From JAIOQA01 sp035493675 (GTDB lineage: Bacteria > Myxococcota_A > Polyangia > Haliangiales > Haliangiaceae), in assembly GCA_035493675.1 (NCBI GenBank), contig DATJIA010000144.1:1-24980 (forward strand): 24,980 nt of DNA, written 5' to 3'. The notes under the pieces were generated by a model. The model did no database searches. It saw only the letters and a list, made by a program, of their open reading frames with translations, and was not told where the DNA came from. Position 1 is the first letter of the stretch. Every line of letters begins with the position of its first letter. Of the stretch, positions 8,483 to 16,531 are shown piece after piece. The position numbers were made by a program, and so were the translations under genes.

Positions 8483-10381
8483 GTGCGCCGCTTCGCCGTC
8501 GTCGTCTCGTTCGCGATGGCGTGCGGCCATCCGCGCGCGGTCGACGTGCGCGCGCTGGTCGCAGCCCACGGGCTCGACGGCGCCGCCGACGAGCTGCGCT
8601 TCCGCGTCGCCTCCGACCCGCACGATCGCGACGCGCTGGCGTCGCTCGGCGAGATCGAGGCGAGGCGAGGGCGCCCGGGCGCGGCGCTCGAGGCGCTCGA
8701 TCGCGCCGCCGCGCTCGGCGGCGCGCCCTGGGACCCGCTCGATCACGACGCGCGCGCGAAGCTCGCGCAGCTCTACCTCGCACGCGCCGAGGAGCGCGCG
8801 GATCGCGGCGCGCCGTCGGCGCTCGAGGATCTCGATCGCGCGCGCGCGCTCGGCGCGAGCATCCCGCGCGACCTCGCGCGCGACGCGACGATCGCCCGCG
8901 CGCTCGCCGAGCTGCGCCACGCCGATCCGAAGACGCGCGCGCGCGGGCTCGGGCGCCTGCGATCGTTGGATCCGAGAGATCCGCGCTTCTCGCCGGGCAC
9001 CGCCGAGCACGGCGTGTGGCTGTGGGAGCATGGCGCGAAGCGCGCGGCCGTCCTCGCCCTCGACGCGTGGGCCGCGAGCGGCGCGCACGATCCGCGCGCC
9101 GCGCAGGCGCTGGTCGAGGCGCGCGCGTGGTGGGGCGAGGCCGTCGACGCGCGCGCCGCCGCGGCCGCGACCGACCTGTGCGCGATCGCGACCGCGCCCG
9201 GCGATCGCTGCGCGCTCGATGATCCCGCGACCGTGACGATCGTGTGGCGCCGCGCCGAGGCGCACGCGTGGCGCTCGAACGATCCCGCGTGGCTCGTGCT
9301 CGCCGCGCGCGCGTGGCTGCGCGGCGACACGACCTCGTACCTCGCGGCGGTCGACGCGCACTTCGATCCGCACAGCGACGTCGCGTGGGCGCGGCCGACG
9401 GTCTTGCGCATGACCGGCGCGTCGCCGGCCGATCGCGACGCCGCGCTCGACGCCGCGCTCGCCGATCCGAAATCGCCGCGGCTCGTGCTCGCGGTGGAGG
9501 CCGCGTACCTCGGCCGCTCGCCGGACCGGATCGAGACGATCGTCCGCGCGGATCACGACCCGCTCGGCGACGAGCTGCTCGCGCGCGTCGCCGAGCCCGC
9601 GCCGCCGATCGTCCCCGATCTCGCGCACGCCGCCGCGCTCCACGCCGCGCGCGCGAACCCCGGCCTCGCCGACGAGCTCGCGACGATCGCCGCCGCGTAC
9701 CTGCGCGAGCCGGCGCTCGCCGATCGCCTCGCCGCCGATTGGATCGCGCGCGACGTCGACGTCTCGGCGCGCGCACCGCTGGCGGCGGAGCTGTTCGCCG
9801 CGCTCGGCGATCCGGCGCGCGCGCGCGCGCTGTGGCAGCGCGCCGCCGACGCCAGCCCGGGCGAGGTGCAGCTCGTGCGCGGGCTCGCGCTCGCCGCCGC
9901 CGGCACCGACGATCCCGACGCCGCGATGATCCTCGTCACCGGCGCCGCCGCCGCGTCGGGCGACGCCGCGCCGGTCCTCACCGACGTCGCGCGCGCGCTC
10001 GCCGCGCACGGCCGCTACGATCACGCGCTCGAGCTGCTGAAGCTCGCGCTGCAGCTGGTCCCCGACGACGATCGCGCGCCGCTCTACGATCTCGCGATCG
10101 CGTGGAGCCAGGCCGAGGGCAAGGACACGACCGCGCTCGCGGCCGCGCGCTCCGCGGATCCACCCGCGCCCGCACCCGCGAAGCTTCCCGACGATCCCGA
10201 CGAGCTCGCCCGCCTCGCGCGCCTGTCGCCGCGCGATCTCGCCGTGCACGAGAAGCTGATGCGCCTCCCCGCCGCCGACCCGCGTCGCGCCCGCGCTCGC
10301 GCCGACTTGGCTGCGATCGCCGCTGATCCGCGCGTCTCCGACGACGACGCGAGCGCCGCGTGGAGCGCGTTTTCGCGATAA
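8483..10381 (+). CDS. TPR-repeat protein, probable lipoprotein
   Basis: This 632-residue Ala-rich protein begins with a GTG (MRRFAVVVSFAMACGHPR). The short hydrophobic stretch ending in Cys14 looks like a lipoprotein signal, though the lipobox A-M-A-C is not ideal. The remainder is built of helical repeat pairs with TPR-like spacing, for example ALEALDRAAALGG, LAELFAALGDPARARALWQRA in part, and HALELLKLALQLVPDD. Such proteins usually scaffold other envelope proteins, and no enzyme motif is visible. The GTG at 8483 is chosen over an in-frame upstream ATG at 8417 because only the former exposes the signal sequence and avoids a 56-bp overlap with the peptidase gene. A TAGATT box lies 7 bases before it. 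Confidence 0.75.
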   Translation: MRRFAVVVSFAMACGHPRAVDVRALVAAHGLDGAADELRFRVASDPHDRDALASLGEIEARRGRPGAALEALDRAAALGGAPWDPLDHDARAKLAQLYLARAEERADRGAPSALEDLDRARALGASIPRDLARDATIARALAELRHADPKTRARGLGRLRSLDPRDPRFSPGTAEHGVWLWEHGAKRAAVLALDAWAASGAHDPRAAQALVEARAWWGEAVDARAAAAATDLCAIATAPGDRCALDDPATVTIVWRRAEAHAWRSNDPAWLVLAARAWLRGDTTSYLAAVDAHFDPHSDVAWARPTVLRMTGASPADRDAALDAALADPKSPRLVLAVEAAYLGRSPDRIETIVRADHDPLGDELLARVAEPAPPIVPDLAHAAALHAARANPGLADELATIAAAYLREPALADRLAADWIARDVDVSARAPLAAELFAALGDPARARALWQRAADASPGEVQLVRGLALAAAGTDDPDAAMILVTGAAAASGDAAPVLTDVARALAAHGRYDHALELLKLALQLVPDDDRAPLYDLAIAWSQAEGKDTTALAAARSADPPAPAPAKLPDDPDELARLARLSPRDLAVHEKLMRLPAADPRRARARADLAAIAADPRVSDDDASAAWSAFSR

Positions 10382-10390
10382 GCTCGGCTC

Positions 10391-10990
10391 GTGCTCTACA
10401 GCCACACCCTCGCCGACGACGAGAAGCGCGAGCTGCTCCGCATCGCGCGCGCGACGTTGCGCGAGCACGGCTTCTCGGGCCGCATCCCGCCCGGCAAGCC
10501 GCACCGCGAGTGCCTGGTCGCGCCCGCCGCGGTGTTCGTCTCGCTGCACAAGGGCAAGACGCTGCGCGGCTGCATCGGCTCGACCGAGGCCGACAAGCCG
10601 CTCTATCGCGCGGTGCAGGAGATGGCGATCGCCGCGGCGACCCGCGATCCGCGCTTCCCGCCGCTCGATCCCGACGAGCTCGAGGCGACCGAGATCGAGA
10701 TCTCGGTGCTCGGCGGCGCGCGCACGATCAAGTCGCCCGAGGACATCGTGATCGGACGCGACGGGCTCTGGATCGAGGGCCACGGCCGCCGCGGCCTGCT
10801 CTTGCCGCAGGTCGCGCCCGAGGCGGGCTGGGACGCGGCGACCTTGCTCGCGCGCACGTGCGAGAAGGCGACGCTTCCGCCCGACGCGTGGAAGGACGCC
10901 GAGGTCACGGTGCACGCGTTCGGCGCGCAGGTCTTCAACGACCACACGCACCCCCCGATCAAGCGCGCGCCTACGAAGCCGTCGGCGTAG
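10391..10990 (+). CDS. AMMECR1-domain protein
   Basis: This 199-residue protein is a single AMMECR1 domain, including the signature hexapeptide LRGCIG (in KTLRGCIGST) and the typical ending region around HPPIKR. In many bacteria and archaea this domain occurs with a Memo-like protein and a radical SAM enzyme (the AmmeMemoRadiSam set). Neither is present here. Its biochemical role is not established. The conserved Cys in LRGCIG and neighbouring acidic residues suggest an enzyme or redox-active protein. The start is GTG at 10391, with a TAAGCT box 6 bases upstream that overlaps the preceding stop codon. The 3' end overlaps the convergent gene at 10971-11414 by 20 bp. Confidence 0.9.
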   Translation: MLYSHTLADDEKRELLRIARATLREHGFSGRIPPGKPHRECLVAPAAVFVSLHKGKTLRGCIGSTEADKPLYRAVQEMAIAAATRDPRFPPLDPDELEATEIEISVLGGARTIKSPEDIVIGRDGLWIEGHGRRGLLLPQVAPEAGWDAATLLARTCEKATLPPDAWKDAEVTVHAFGAQVFNDHTHPPIKRAPTKPSA

Positions 10991-11414
10991 GCGACGTGAA
11001 GATCTGCGCGGTCGCGCGCTGCGCCTTCGGCGGATCGAAGACCGCCGCCTCGCCCGGCACGTCGCGATAGGTCTGCACGATCAGCTGCGCGACGCCGCGC
11101 TCCTCGTACTGCAGCACGATCGCGTCGCGGATCGCGCCGTCGGCGCCGCGGACCTGATGCGCGACGCACCAACCGACCGCGCGCGCGCCGTGCTGCGTGA
11201 CGGCGGCGCGCAGCCCGGCGATCACCTCCGCGGTCAGCTCTTCGATCACGGGCCCGGCGCTGGGATCGATCGCGCGCACGCGCCGGAGCTTCACGACGTT
11301 CCCGAGGTCGGTGATGATCGCGCCGGTCGGGACCAGCTCGCCGGTCTCGACGAGCTCCATCCGCGCCCACGGCAGGAGCGCATCCCCGACGAGCTGCAGA
11401 TCCTCGGCCGGCAT
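10971..11414 (-). CDS. Conserved protein of unknown function
   Basis: This 147-residue protein has no signal peptide or membrane segment. Its start (MPAEDLQLVGDALLPWARMELVETGELVPTG, read in parts) resembles small conserved proteins with a helix followed by a G-E-x-x-P-x-G turn. The middle has AVGWCVAHQVRG and DAIVLQYEERGVAQLIVQTYR, a likely beta sheet. I recognise the general pattern from uncharacterised bacterial proteins but cannot give a function. The ATG at 11414 has TAGGAT 6 bases upstream, which could be a -10 box or, as AGGA, a ribosome binding site. It follows the Nudix gene by 9 bp and is the last gene of a four-gene reverse-strand run. Its 3' end overlaps the AMMECR1 gene. Confidence 0.8.
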   Translation of the reverse strand: MPAEDLQLVGDALLPWARMELVETGELVPTGAIITDLGNVVKLRRVRAIDPSAGPVIEELTAEVIAGLRAAVTQHGARAVGWCVAHQVRGADGAIRDAIVLQYEERGVAQLIVQTYRDVPGEAAVFDPPKAQRATAQIFTSPTPTAS

Positions 11415-11423
11415 CGATCGATC

Positions 11424-11858
11424 CTAGCGCTTCGCCGGCGGGCGGCGGCCCGTGCGCTTGTAGGTCAGGTAGTCGCTGACGATCGTCCCGTGATCGAAGA
11501 CGAGCGGACCGGGCGGCGCATCGGCGGGCGCGACCTCGGCGCGCGCGGCGTCGTCGGCTCCCGCCGGCGTGCCGGAAGCGCGCCCGATGAAGACGACCGA
11601 CACCGTGTGCGTGCGCGCGTCGCGGCTGGGATCCGAGTACACGTGGAACAGCTCGACCAGCTCGACGTCGAGCCCGGTCTCTTCCTTCGCCTCGCGCACC
11701 GCGGCGTCGGCGAGCCACTCGCCGTAGTCGACGAAGCCGCCGGGCAGAGCCCAGCCGTGCGGCGCGTTGGCGCGCTCGATGAAGACCAGCGTGCCCGGCT
11801 TGCCGTCGAGCTCGATCAGGACGTCGACCGTCGGTGCCGGGTTCTTGTGCTCGCCCAT
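11424..11858 (-). CDS. Nudix hydrolase
   Basis: This 144-residue protein should hydrolyse a nucleoside diphosphate linked to another group, with Mg2+ or a similar metal. The Nudix box is complete: Gly41, Glu47, then REAKEETG at residues 55-62 with the metal-binding Glu56, Glu59 and Glu60. It is preceded by HGWALPGGFVDYGE, as in ADP-ribose-pyrophosphatase-like and dNTP-acting members. Substrate cannot be deduced. The ATG at 11858 has a GAGAGGG ribosome binding site just upstream, overlapping the end of the sulfatase-like gene 9 bp away. It is probably co-transcribed with that gene and with the downstream unknown gene. Confidence 0.92.
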   Translation of the reverse strand: MGEHKNPAPTVDVLIELDGKPGTLVFIERANAPHGWALPGGFVDYGEWLADAAVREAKEETGLDVELVELFHVYSDPSRDARTHTVSVVFIGRASGTPAGADDAARAEVAPADAPPGPLVFDHGTIVSDYLTYKRTGRRPPAKR

Positions 11859-11867
11859 CGATCCCTC

Positions 11868-14138
11868 TCAGTCGTCGCCCAGCGCGTCGATCCACTCACC
11901 GAGCTGCTTCTTCATCGTCGCGGCGACGTCGGCCTTCTCCTCGAACAGATCGTGCTGCTCGTCGTGGTCGGCCGTCATGTCGTAGAGCTCGTACTTGTTG
12001 TCGCTCTGGCGGAAGAACAGGTGCCACTTGCCGTCGGCGGAGATCATCGACTTGCCCTCGTGATCCCACTCGGGGGCGGGCAGGAGCTCGGCGAACGCGG
12101 GTCGCGGCGCCTGCGGCTCGCCCTTCAGCAAGGGAAGCAGCGTGCGCCCCTTCCACGCCTTCGGCGGCGCCTGCCCGAGCAGGTCGAGGATCGTCGGCGC
12201 GACGTCGATCACCTGCACGACCTGATCGACCTCGCGCGGCGCGACGTCCGGCGCGCGGACGATCACCGGCACGTGGATCAGCTCGTCGTAGAGCGACTGG
12301 CCGTGGAAGAAGAGATCCTGCCCGGCGATGCGGTGCGCGCCGAACGCCTCGCCGTGATCGCTGACGAGCACGACGATCGTGTCCTTGGCGAGGCCTTCCT
12401 TGTCGATCGCGTCGAGGATCTGGCCGATGAAGCCGTCTTCGAACGCGATCTCGTAGTCGTACTTCTGCGCGAGCGCGGCGGTGCCGTGCTCGGTGATCGG
12501 CCAGCCGTCGTGCTCCATGTACGTCGAGTGCGGCTCGAACAGGTGCACGAAGAGCGCGAACGGCTGCTTCGCCTTCGCGAGCGCCGCGAGCTGCGCGGTC
12601 ACGCGCGGCACGATGCGCGGCGCCGCGGTGTCGTGGTTCGAACCGGCGATGTCGAGCGCGCCGTCGTCGTCGAACTCGTCGAAGCCCTGCAGGAAGTTCG
12701 GGTGCACGCGCGACGCCGGGCACTCCTCGTCGTGGCAGAAGTAGAAGTGCGAGGCCTGCCCGGCGGTGTGCAGGCCGGCGGCCCGGAGCGACTCGAACAG
12801 CATGTCGTTGGCGTCGTCGAGGCGCGGGTAGTTGCCGTTCTTCGGGTAGTCCGTCTTGTCGTGATCGATCGCGACCTGCGACGGATAGCGCGACGTCATC
12901 ATCGACGGCATCGAGCGCGGCGTGTTGGGCGCCTGCGAGTAGGCGCGCGCGAACCAGACCGATTGCTTGATGAAGGCGTCGAGGCGCGGCGTGAGCGACT
13001 TGCCGTCGCGCGTGTAGCCGGCGGCGCCGAGGCGATCGCCGCGCAGCGTGTCGATCATGATGAAGACGACGTTGTAGGCGTGCTTCGGCGCGGTCGGCGG
13101 CGGCGGTTGGACGTTCTGGTCGGTGGTGATCTCGACCGACTTCACGCGATCGCCGCCGGTGCAGTCGTTGTCGATGCCGTCGTTGGGGACGTCCTTCGCG
13201 CCGGGATGGATCTCTTTGTCGTGATCGTCGCAGTCGGGGCCGCCGAAGAACGGCGAGTAGCCGTCGCCGTCGCGGTCGACGAACGCGCGGCCGACGCCGA
13301 CCAGCTTGGCGCCGCCCATCGAGTGATCCATCACCGCGGTGAGCGTGGCGTCCGACGGCACGCGGTTGAGCATCAGCGCGGCGAGCGCGACCGATCCGAT
13401 CGCGGCGACGGCGGTGATCACGCCGCGCGCCGGCAGCTTCTCGCGCACGCGCGCGAGCGGCCCGTACGCGAGCCACGCGAACGCGACCGCGAGCGCCGGC
13501 AAGGCGCCGAGCATCGCGTACGCGCGCAGGTTGAGCGCGCGCCAGTCGAGCATGTTGAAGACGACGTACAGCGCCGCCGCGATCACGAGCGCGATCGCGC
13601 CGAGCACGAGCACGAGCACGCGCGGGATCGGGCCGAGGCGCGGGACGATCTGCATCGCGCGCCGCGCGACGCGATAGATCGGGATCGCGAGCAAGCCGAG
13701 CACGGGCAACAGGCCGACCGTCGCGACGCCGAGCAGCAGCGCGCCGACGTTCTTGCGCTCGGGCGTCGCGACCAGCGGGATCGCCGCCTTCTTCACCCAG
13801 AAGATGACGGGCACCGCCGCGATCACGCCGGCGACCAGCGCCGCGGCGACCGCGCGATCGAGATCGTCGTCGGCGCGGAGGCGCGCGAACGCGCGGCCGA
13901 CCGCGCGATCGCCCCATTGCGCCTTGATCGCGCCGGCGACCACGCCGGCGTAACCGCCGACGATCAAGGAGGGCAGGAGCCACAGCGCGACCAAGGACGG
14001 CGCGAACCCGAGCCCGCCGGGCGCGGAGCCCGCGGTCGCGATCACGTCGACGAGCGCGACCAGGATCCCGGCGGCGAGCCCGCAGCCCAGGCCCGCGGCG
14101 ATGCCGTCGCGCCACGGCGTCGACTTCGGATCATCCAT
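11868..14138 (-). CDS. Sulfatase-fold membrane protein with MopE-type metal-binding motif
   Basis: This is a 756-residue protein in three parts. The first 260 residues hold about seven hydrophobic segments. Residues about 287-330 form a MopE-like metal-binding motif (VDRDGDGY, DCDDHD, PGAKDVPNDGIDNDC), a calcium-type Asp cluster. Residues about 355-740 form an alkaline-phosphatase-superfamily sulfatase domain, with metal-ligand motifs MIDTLRGDRLG, LFEPHSTYMEHDGW and VSDHGEAFGAH. The usual C/S-x-P-S-R nucleophile motif is absent. APNTPRSMPSMMTSR places a Thr (about residue 406) there, as in phosphoethanolamine or phosphoglycerol transferase relatives, so transferase or phosphodiesterase activity is as likely as sulfatase. 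It probably acts outside the inner membrane. The start is ATG 14138. A GTG at 14156 would add six residues and lie 1 bp from the upstream stop. Confidence 0.87.
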   Translation of the reverse strand: MDDPKSTPWRDGIAAGLGCGLAAGILVALVDVIATAGSAPGGLGFAPSLVALWLLPSLIVGGYAGVVAGAIKAQWGDRAVGRAFARLRADDDLDRAVAAALVAGVIAAVPVIFWVKKAAIPLVATPERKNVGALLLGVATVGLLPVLGLLAIPIYRVARRAMQIVPRLGPIPRVLVLVLGAIALVIAAALYVVFNMLDWRALNLRAYAMLGALPALAVAFAWLAYGPLARVREKLPARGVITAVAAIGSVALAALMLNRVPSDATLTAVMDHSMGGAKLVGVGRAFVDRDGDGYSPFFGGPDCDDHDKEIHPGAKDVPNDGIDNDCTGGDRVKSVEITTDQNVQPPPPTAPKHAYNVVFIMIDTLRGDRLGAAGYTRDGKSLTPRLDAFIKQSVWFARAYSQAPNTPRSMPSMMTSRYPSQVAIDHDKTDYPKNGNYPRLDDANDMLFESLRAAGLHTAGQASHFYFCHDEECPASRVHPNFLQGFDEFDDDGALDIAGSNHDTAAPRIVPRVTAQLAALAKAKQPFALFVHLFEPHSTYMEHDGWPITEHGTAALAQKYDYEIAFEDGFIGQILDAIDKEGLAKDTIVVLVSDHGEAFGAHRIAGQDLFFHGQSLYDELIHVPVIVRAPDVAPREVDQVVQVIDVAPTILDLLGQAPPKAWKGRTLLPLLKGEPQAPRPAFAELLPAPEWDHEGKSMISADGKWHLFFRQSDNKYELYDMTADHDEQHDLFEEKADVAATMKKQLGEWIDALGDD

Positions 14139-14157
14139 CGCTCGATCGGTTACCACG

Positions 14158-15060
14158 CTACCGCCGAGTCTTCACTCGATCGAGCACCGCATCGCGCGTC
14201 GGCACCGACGCCCACGGCCCGAGCGACGTACACGAGAGCGACGCCGCGGCCGCCGCGAGCTCGAGGCAGCGCACGAAGGGCAGGGCGCCGAGCAGCCCCG
14301 CCGCGAACGCGCCGTGGAAGACCGCGCCCGCGCCGGACGTATCGATCAGATCGGTCGGGAACGCCGGGCACTCGACGATCTGTCCGTCGTGGAGCCCGAT
14401 CGCGCCGGCGCCGCCGAGCGTGATCACGACCGCGCGCGGGCCCATCGCGGCCAGCGCCTCGAGCGCGGCGCCGAGCTCGGTGCGCGGCGCGAGCTCGGTC
14501 GCGAGCCGCTCGCTGGAGATCAAGATGTCGGCGAGCCCGACCAGCTCGCCCATGCCCTCGCGCACCTCGCTGCCGTCGGCGACGACCGGGATGCCCAGCT
14601 TGCGCGCGCGCTCGGCCGCCGCGATCTGCAGCGGCACCTCGGTGCCGTCGACCAGCACCGCGTGGGCGTCGGCGAGCGCGGCGGCCAGGTCCGTCGCGGG
14701 CGTGGAGGTCCCGGGCTCGAACTCCATGATCGCGTGCGTCCCGGTCGGCTCCGCCAGCCGGATCGACACCGGCGAGCGCCCCATCGGCCGCAGGTGCTCG
14801 ACGTCGATCGCGGCGCGTCCGACGATCGTGCGGATCACGCCGCCGAGCGCGTCGGCGCCGACCGAGCCGGCGAGCCGCGCACGACAGCCGAGCGACACCG
14901 CCGCCGAGCAGGCAACCGCGACCCCCGGCGCGGGCGCGAGGTCGAGCTCGACCAGCTCCGCGGCGGCGCGGATCGTCGGATCGGGCGCGGCTGCGCCCAA
15001 CCCGGTCATCGCCGCCCCGATGCGGCCCACCCCCACGACCATCGGTCGCGAAAGAGACAT
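14158..15060 (-). CDS. PfkB-family sugar-kinase fold protein, probably catalytically impaired
   Basis: This 300-residue protein has the ribokinase/PfkB fold. The C-terminal signature IDTSGAGAVFHGAFAAGLL is nearly canonical (normally DTxGAGDxFxGA), but the catalytic-base Asp of GAGD is Ala (GCG codon). The N-terminal substrate-binding part is also unusual: VVGVGRIGAAMTG lacks the expected Asp, and the di-glycine motif reads APGVAVACSAAVSLG. Other fold elements remain, such as AGSVGADALG, ISSERLATEL and VITLGGAGA. It therefore looks like a pseudokinase or a PfkB protein with changed chemistry. The ATG at 15060 is preferred over GTG 15069 because TAGGGT, also readable as an AGGG ribosome binding site, lies 7 bases upstream. 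It lies 19 bp upstream of the sulfatase-like gene and is divergent from the ECF sigma gene. Confidence 0.88.
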   Translation of the reverse strand: MSLSRPMVVGVGRIGAAMTGLGAAAPDPTIRAAAELVELDLAPAPGVAVACSAAVSLGCRARLAGSVGADALGGVIRTIVGRAAIDVEHLRPMGRSPVSIRLAEPTGTHAIMEFEPGTSTPATDLAAALADAHAVLVDGTEVPLQIAAAERARKLGIPVVADGSEVREGMGELVGLADILISSERLATELAPRTELGAALEALAAMGPRAVVITLGGAGAIGLHDGQIVECPAFPTDLIDTSGAGAVFHGAFAAGLLGALPFVRCLELAAAAASLSCTSLGPWASVPTRDAVLDRVKTRR

Positions 15061-15067
15061 TGATCGC

Positions 15068-15073
15068 ACCCTA
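15068..15073 (-). promoter_or_regulatory. Candidate -10 box of the PfkB-fold gene (start-proximal)
   Basis: TAGGGT on the reverse strand ends 7 bases before the ATG at 15060, so transcription would begin at or next to the start codon. The same bases contain AGGG at a spacing usable as a ribosome binding site. No good -35 hexamer is visible. Confidence 0.3.
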
Positions 15074-15080
15074 CAACGGG

Positions 15081-15106
15081 GGAACGGGATCTTAGAAGCG
15101 GTAACG
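15081..15106 (+). promoter_or_regulatory. Candidate ECF-type promoter of the sigma/anti-sigma operon
   Basis: GGAAC at 15081-15085 matches the common ECF -35 core. After 15 bp comes GTAACG (15101-15106), a weak match to the GTCTAA-like -10. ECF genes are often self-activated, which supports the idea, but the -10 is poor. A TAGGGT box at 15119-15124, 10 bases before the ATG, is an alternative. Confidence 0.35.
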
Positions 15107-15134
15107 CCGCGAGGATGCTAGGGTCTGCCGCGCC

Positions 15135-15818
15135 ATGGCCAGGCAACCCCGCGGAACGGGTCCCGATCCAACCGAAGGATCGCCCGTTTCCCGCGCGGCG
15201 ACCGAGGAGCCCGTGGCACCCGCTACCGTCGAAATCGCACGACCCCGGCCGCTGACCGCGGCCCCCGCGTCCTCCGACGAGACGCTGATCGCCGCCTGCC
15301 GTCGCGGCGAGGAGCGCGCGATGGAGGCGCTCTATCATCAATACAAGCGCCGCGTGTACGCGCTGGTCTATCGCATCGTCGGTGCGGGCGACGCCGAAGA
15401 GGTCGCGCAGGACGTGTTCGTCCGCGTGTTCCGCGGGCTCGGCGCGTTCCGCGGCGAGTCGCAGCTCGGCACCTGGATCTATCGGTTGTCGGTCAACGCG
15501 GCGCTCTCGTACGTCGCGAAGCGCGGCCGTCGCGCCGAGATCCCCGACGGCGCCGAGGTGCTCGATGCGCTGCCCGCGCCGCCGGTCGCGATGAGCGATC
15601 CGAAGCTCGCCGCCAAGGTCGAGGCCGCGATGTCGGCGCTCCCCGCGGGATATCGCGCGATCCTCGTCTTGCACGACATCGAGGGCTTGTCTCACGAGGA
15701 GTGCGCGGCGATCCTCGATTGCCGGGTGGGGACCTCGAAGTCGCAGCTGCACAAGGCGCGCGCGAAGATGCGCGAGCTGCTCGGGCCGGCGCTCGCCGGC
15801 GAGAGGGAGCGTTCGTGA
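15135..15818 (+). CDS. ECF-family (sigma-24-like) RNA polymerase sigma factor
   Basis: This 227-residue protein is an extracytoplasmic-function sigma factor. After about 50 low-complexity residues rich in Pro and Ala, region 2 runs from ETLIAACRRGEERAMEALY through AEEVAQDVFVRVFRG to GTWIYRLSVNAALSY, covering core binding and -10 recognition. A short linker follows, then region 4 (about residues 155-215) with LPAGYRAILVLHDIEGLSHEE and the recognition helix CRVGTSKSQLHKARAKMRE. No extra C-terminal domain is present. The start could be further downstream, since the first 45 residues match nothing in the family. GTGA overlap with the next gene, an anti-sigma, indicates translational coupling and that this sigma is held at the membrane until a signal frees it. 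Confidence 0.93.
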   Translation: MARQPRGTGPDPTEGSPVSRAATEEPVAPATVEIARPRPLTAAPASSDETLIAACRRGEERAMEALYHQYKRRVYALVYRIVGAGDAEEVAQDVFVRVFRGLGAFRGESQLGTWIYRLSVNAALSYVAKRGRRAEIPDGAEVLDALPAPPVAMSDPKLAAKVEAAMSALPAGYRAILVLHDIEGLSHEECAAILDCRVGTSKSQLHKARAKMRELLGPALAGERERS

Positions 15819-16531
15819 GCGCGTGCGAGCACGTGCGCGCGGAGCTCACCGCGTACCTCGACGGCGAGCTCGACGAGACGTCGGCGAGCTCGCTGCGCGG
15901 TCACCTGCGGCTGTGCGTGGAGTGCCGCGCGCTCGCGGATCAGCACGCGCGGATCGTGGATGTCCTGGCGGCGCTGCCACCGCCGGAGCCGCCGCCCTCG
16001 ATGTGGGACGGCGTGAAGGCGCGGCTCGGCGCCGCGGAGATCGAAGACGCGCGGCGCTCGCGGCTCGGGCTGTGGTGGCAGCGGGTGCGGCCGCACCTCG
16101 TGCCGGCGATGGGGCTCGCGGCGGCCGCGGCGGTGGCCGCGGTGTGGATCGCGCATCGGCGCGCGAGCGGTGACGAGCCCGCGCACGAGGTCGCGATCGG
16201 CCATCACGAGGTCACGCCGCCGGTTCCGCCGTCGCCGCCTGTCGCGCCGAGCGCGGCCGACCAGATCGACGTGCGCGACGCGCTCGCCTCCGACGACGAT
16301 CACGCCGACGCCGCCTATCGCGCCGCCGCCGAGGAGCTGATCGCGATGGCCGCCGACGCGAAGGGCGACTGGACGCCGTCGCAGCAGAAGGCGTTCGACG
16401 CGCGGGTCGCCGCGCTGCGCACCGCCGCCGAGCACGCCGCGAGCGGCGAGCCGCGCGAGCGCGCGTGGCAGGCGCTCATCGACTACGTGCAGCGCGCCGT
16501 CGTCGGCGTGCGCGTCGCGGAGGCGCTGTGA
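15815..16531 (+). CDS. Membrane-anchored zinc-finger anti-sigma factor
   Basis: This 238-residue protein should bind and inhibit the ECF sigma encoded immediately upstream. The N-terminal zinc anti-sigma (ZAS) domain has Cys4/His6 and the H-x3-C-x2-C motif at His30, Cys34 and Cys37 (HLRLCVEC). One transmembrane segment lies at about residues 95-113 (rich in Ala and Val, followed by HRR). The periplasmic part is Pro-rich and then helical (AAAEELIAMAADAKGDW, and QALIDYVQRAV near the end), and may be the sensor. The GTG start at 15815 overlaps the sigma stop in GTGA, and GAGAGGGAG lies just upstream as a ribosome binding site. Its own stop overlaps the next GTG start, so the three genes form one operon. 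Confidence 0.9.
   Translation: MSACEHVRAELTAYLDGELDETSASSLRGHLRLCVECRALADQHARIVDVLAALPPPEPPPSMWDGVKARLGAAEIEDARRSRLGLWWQRVRPHLVPAMGLAAAAAVAAVWIAHRRASGDEPAHEVAIGHHEVTPPVPPSPPVAPSAADQIDVRDALASDDDHADAAYRAAAEELIAMAADAKGDWTPSQQKAFDARVAALRTAAEHAASGEPRERAWQALIDYVQRAVVGVRVAEAL

Noticed and set aside
8336..10951. 871-codon reverse-strand frame opposite the TPR and AMMECR1 genes
   Set aside because: It has no recognisable domain and is Arg-rich, while the forward frame has helical repeats and a clean AMMECR1 motif.
11868..14138. Classical formylglycine sulfatase
   Set aside because: The C/S-x-P-S-R motif is absent and a Thr stands in its place, so the sulfatase name is kept only for the fold.
11157..14423. 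1088-codon forward-strand reading frame
   Set aside because: It is antisense to the Nudix and sulfatase-fold genes, which have catalytic motifs. The translation is low-complexity.
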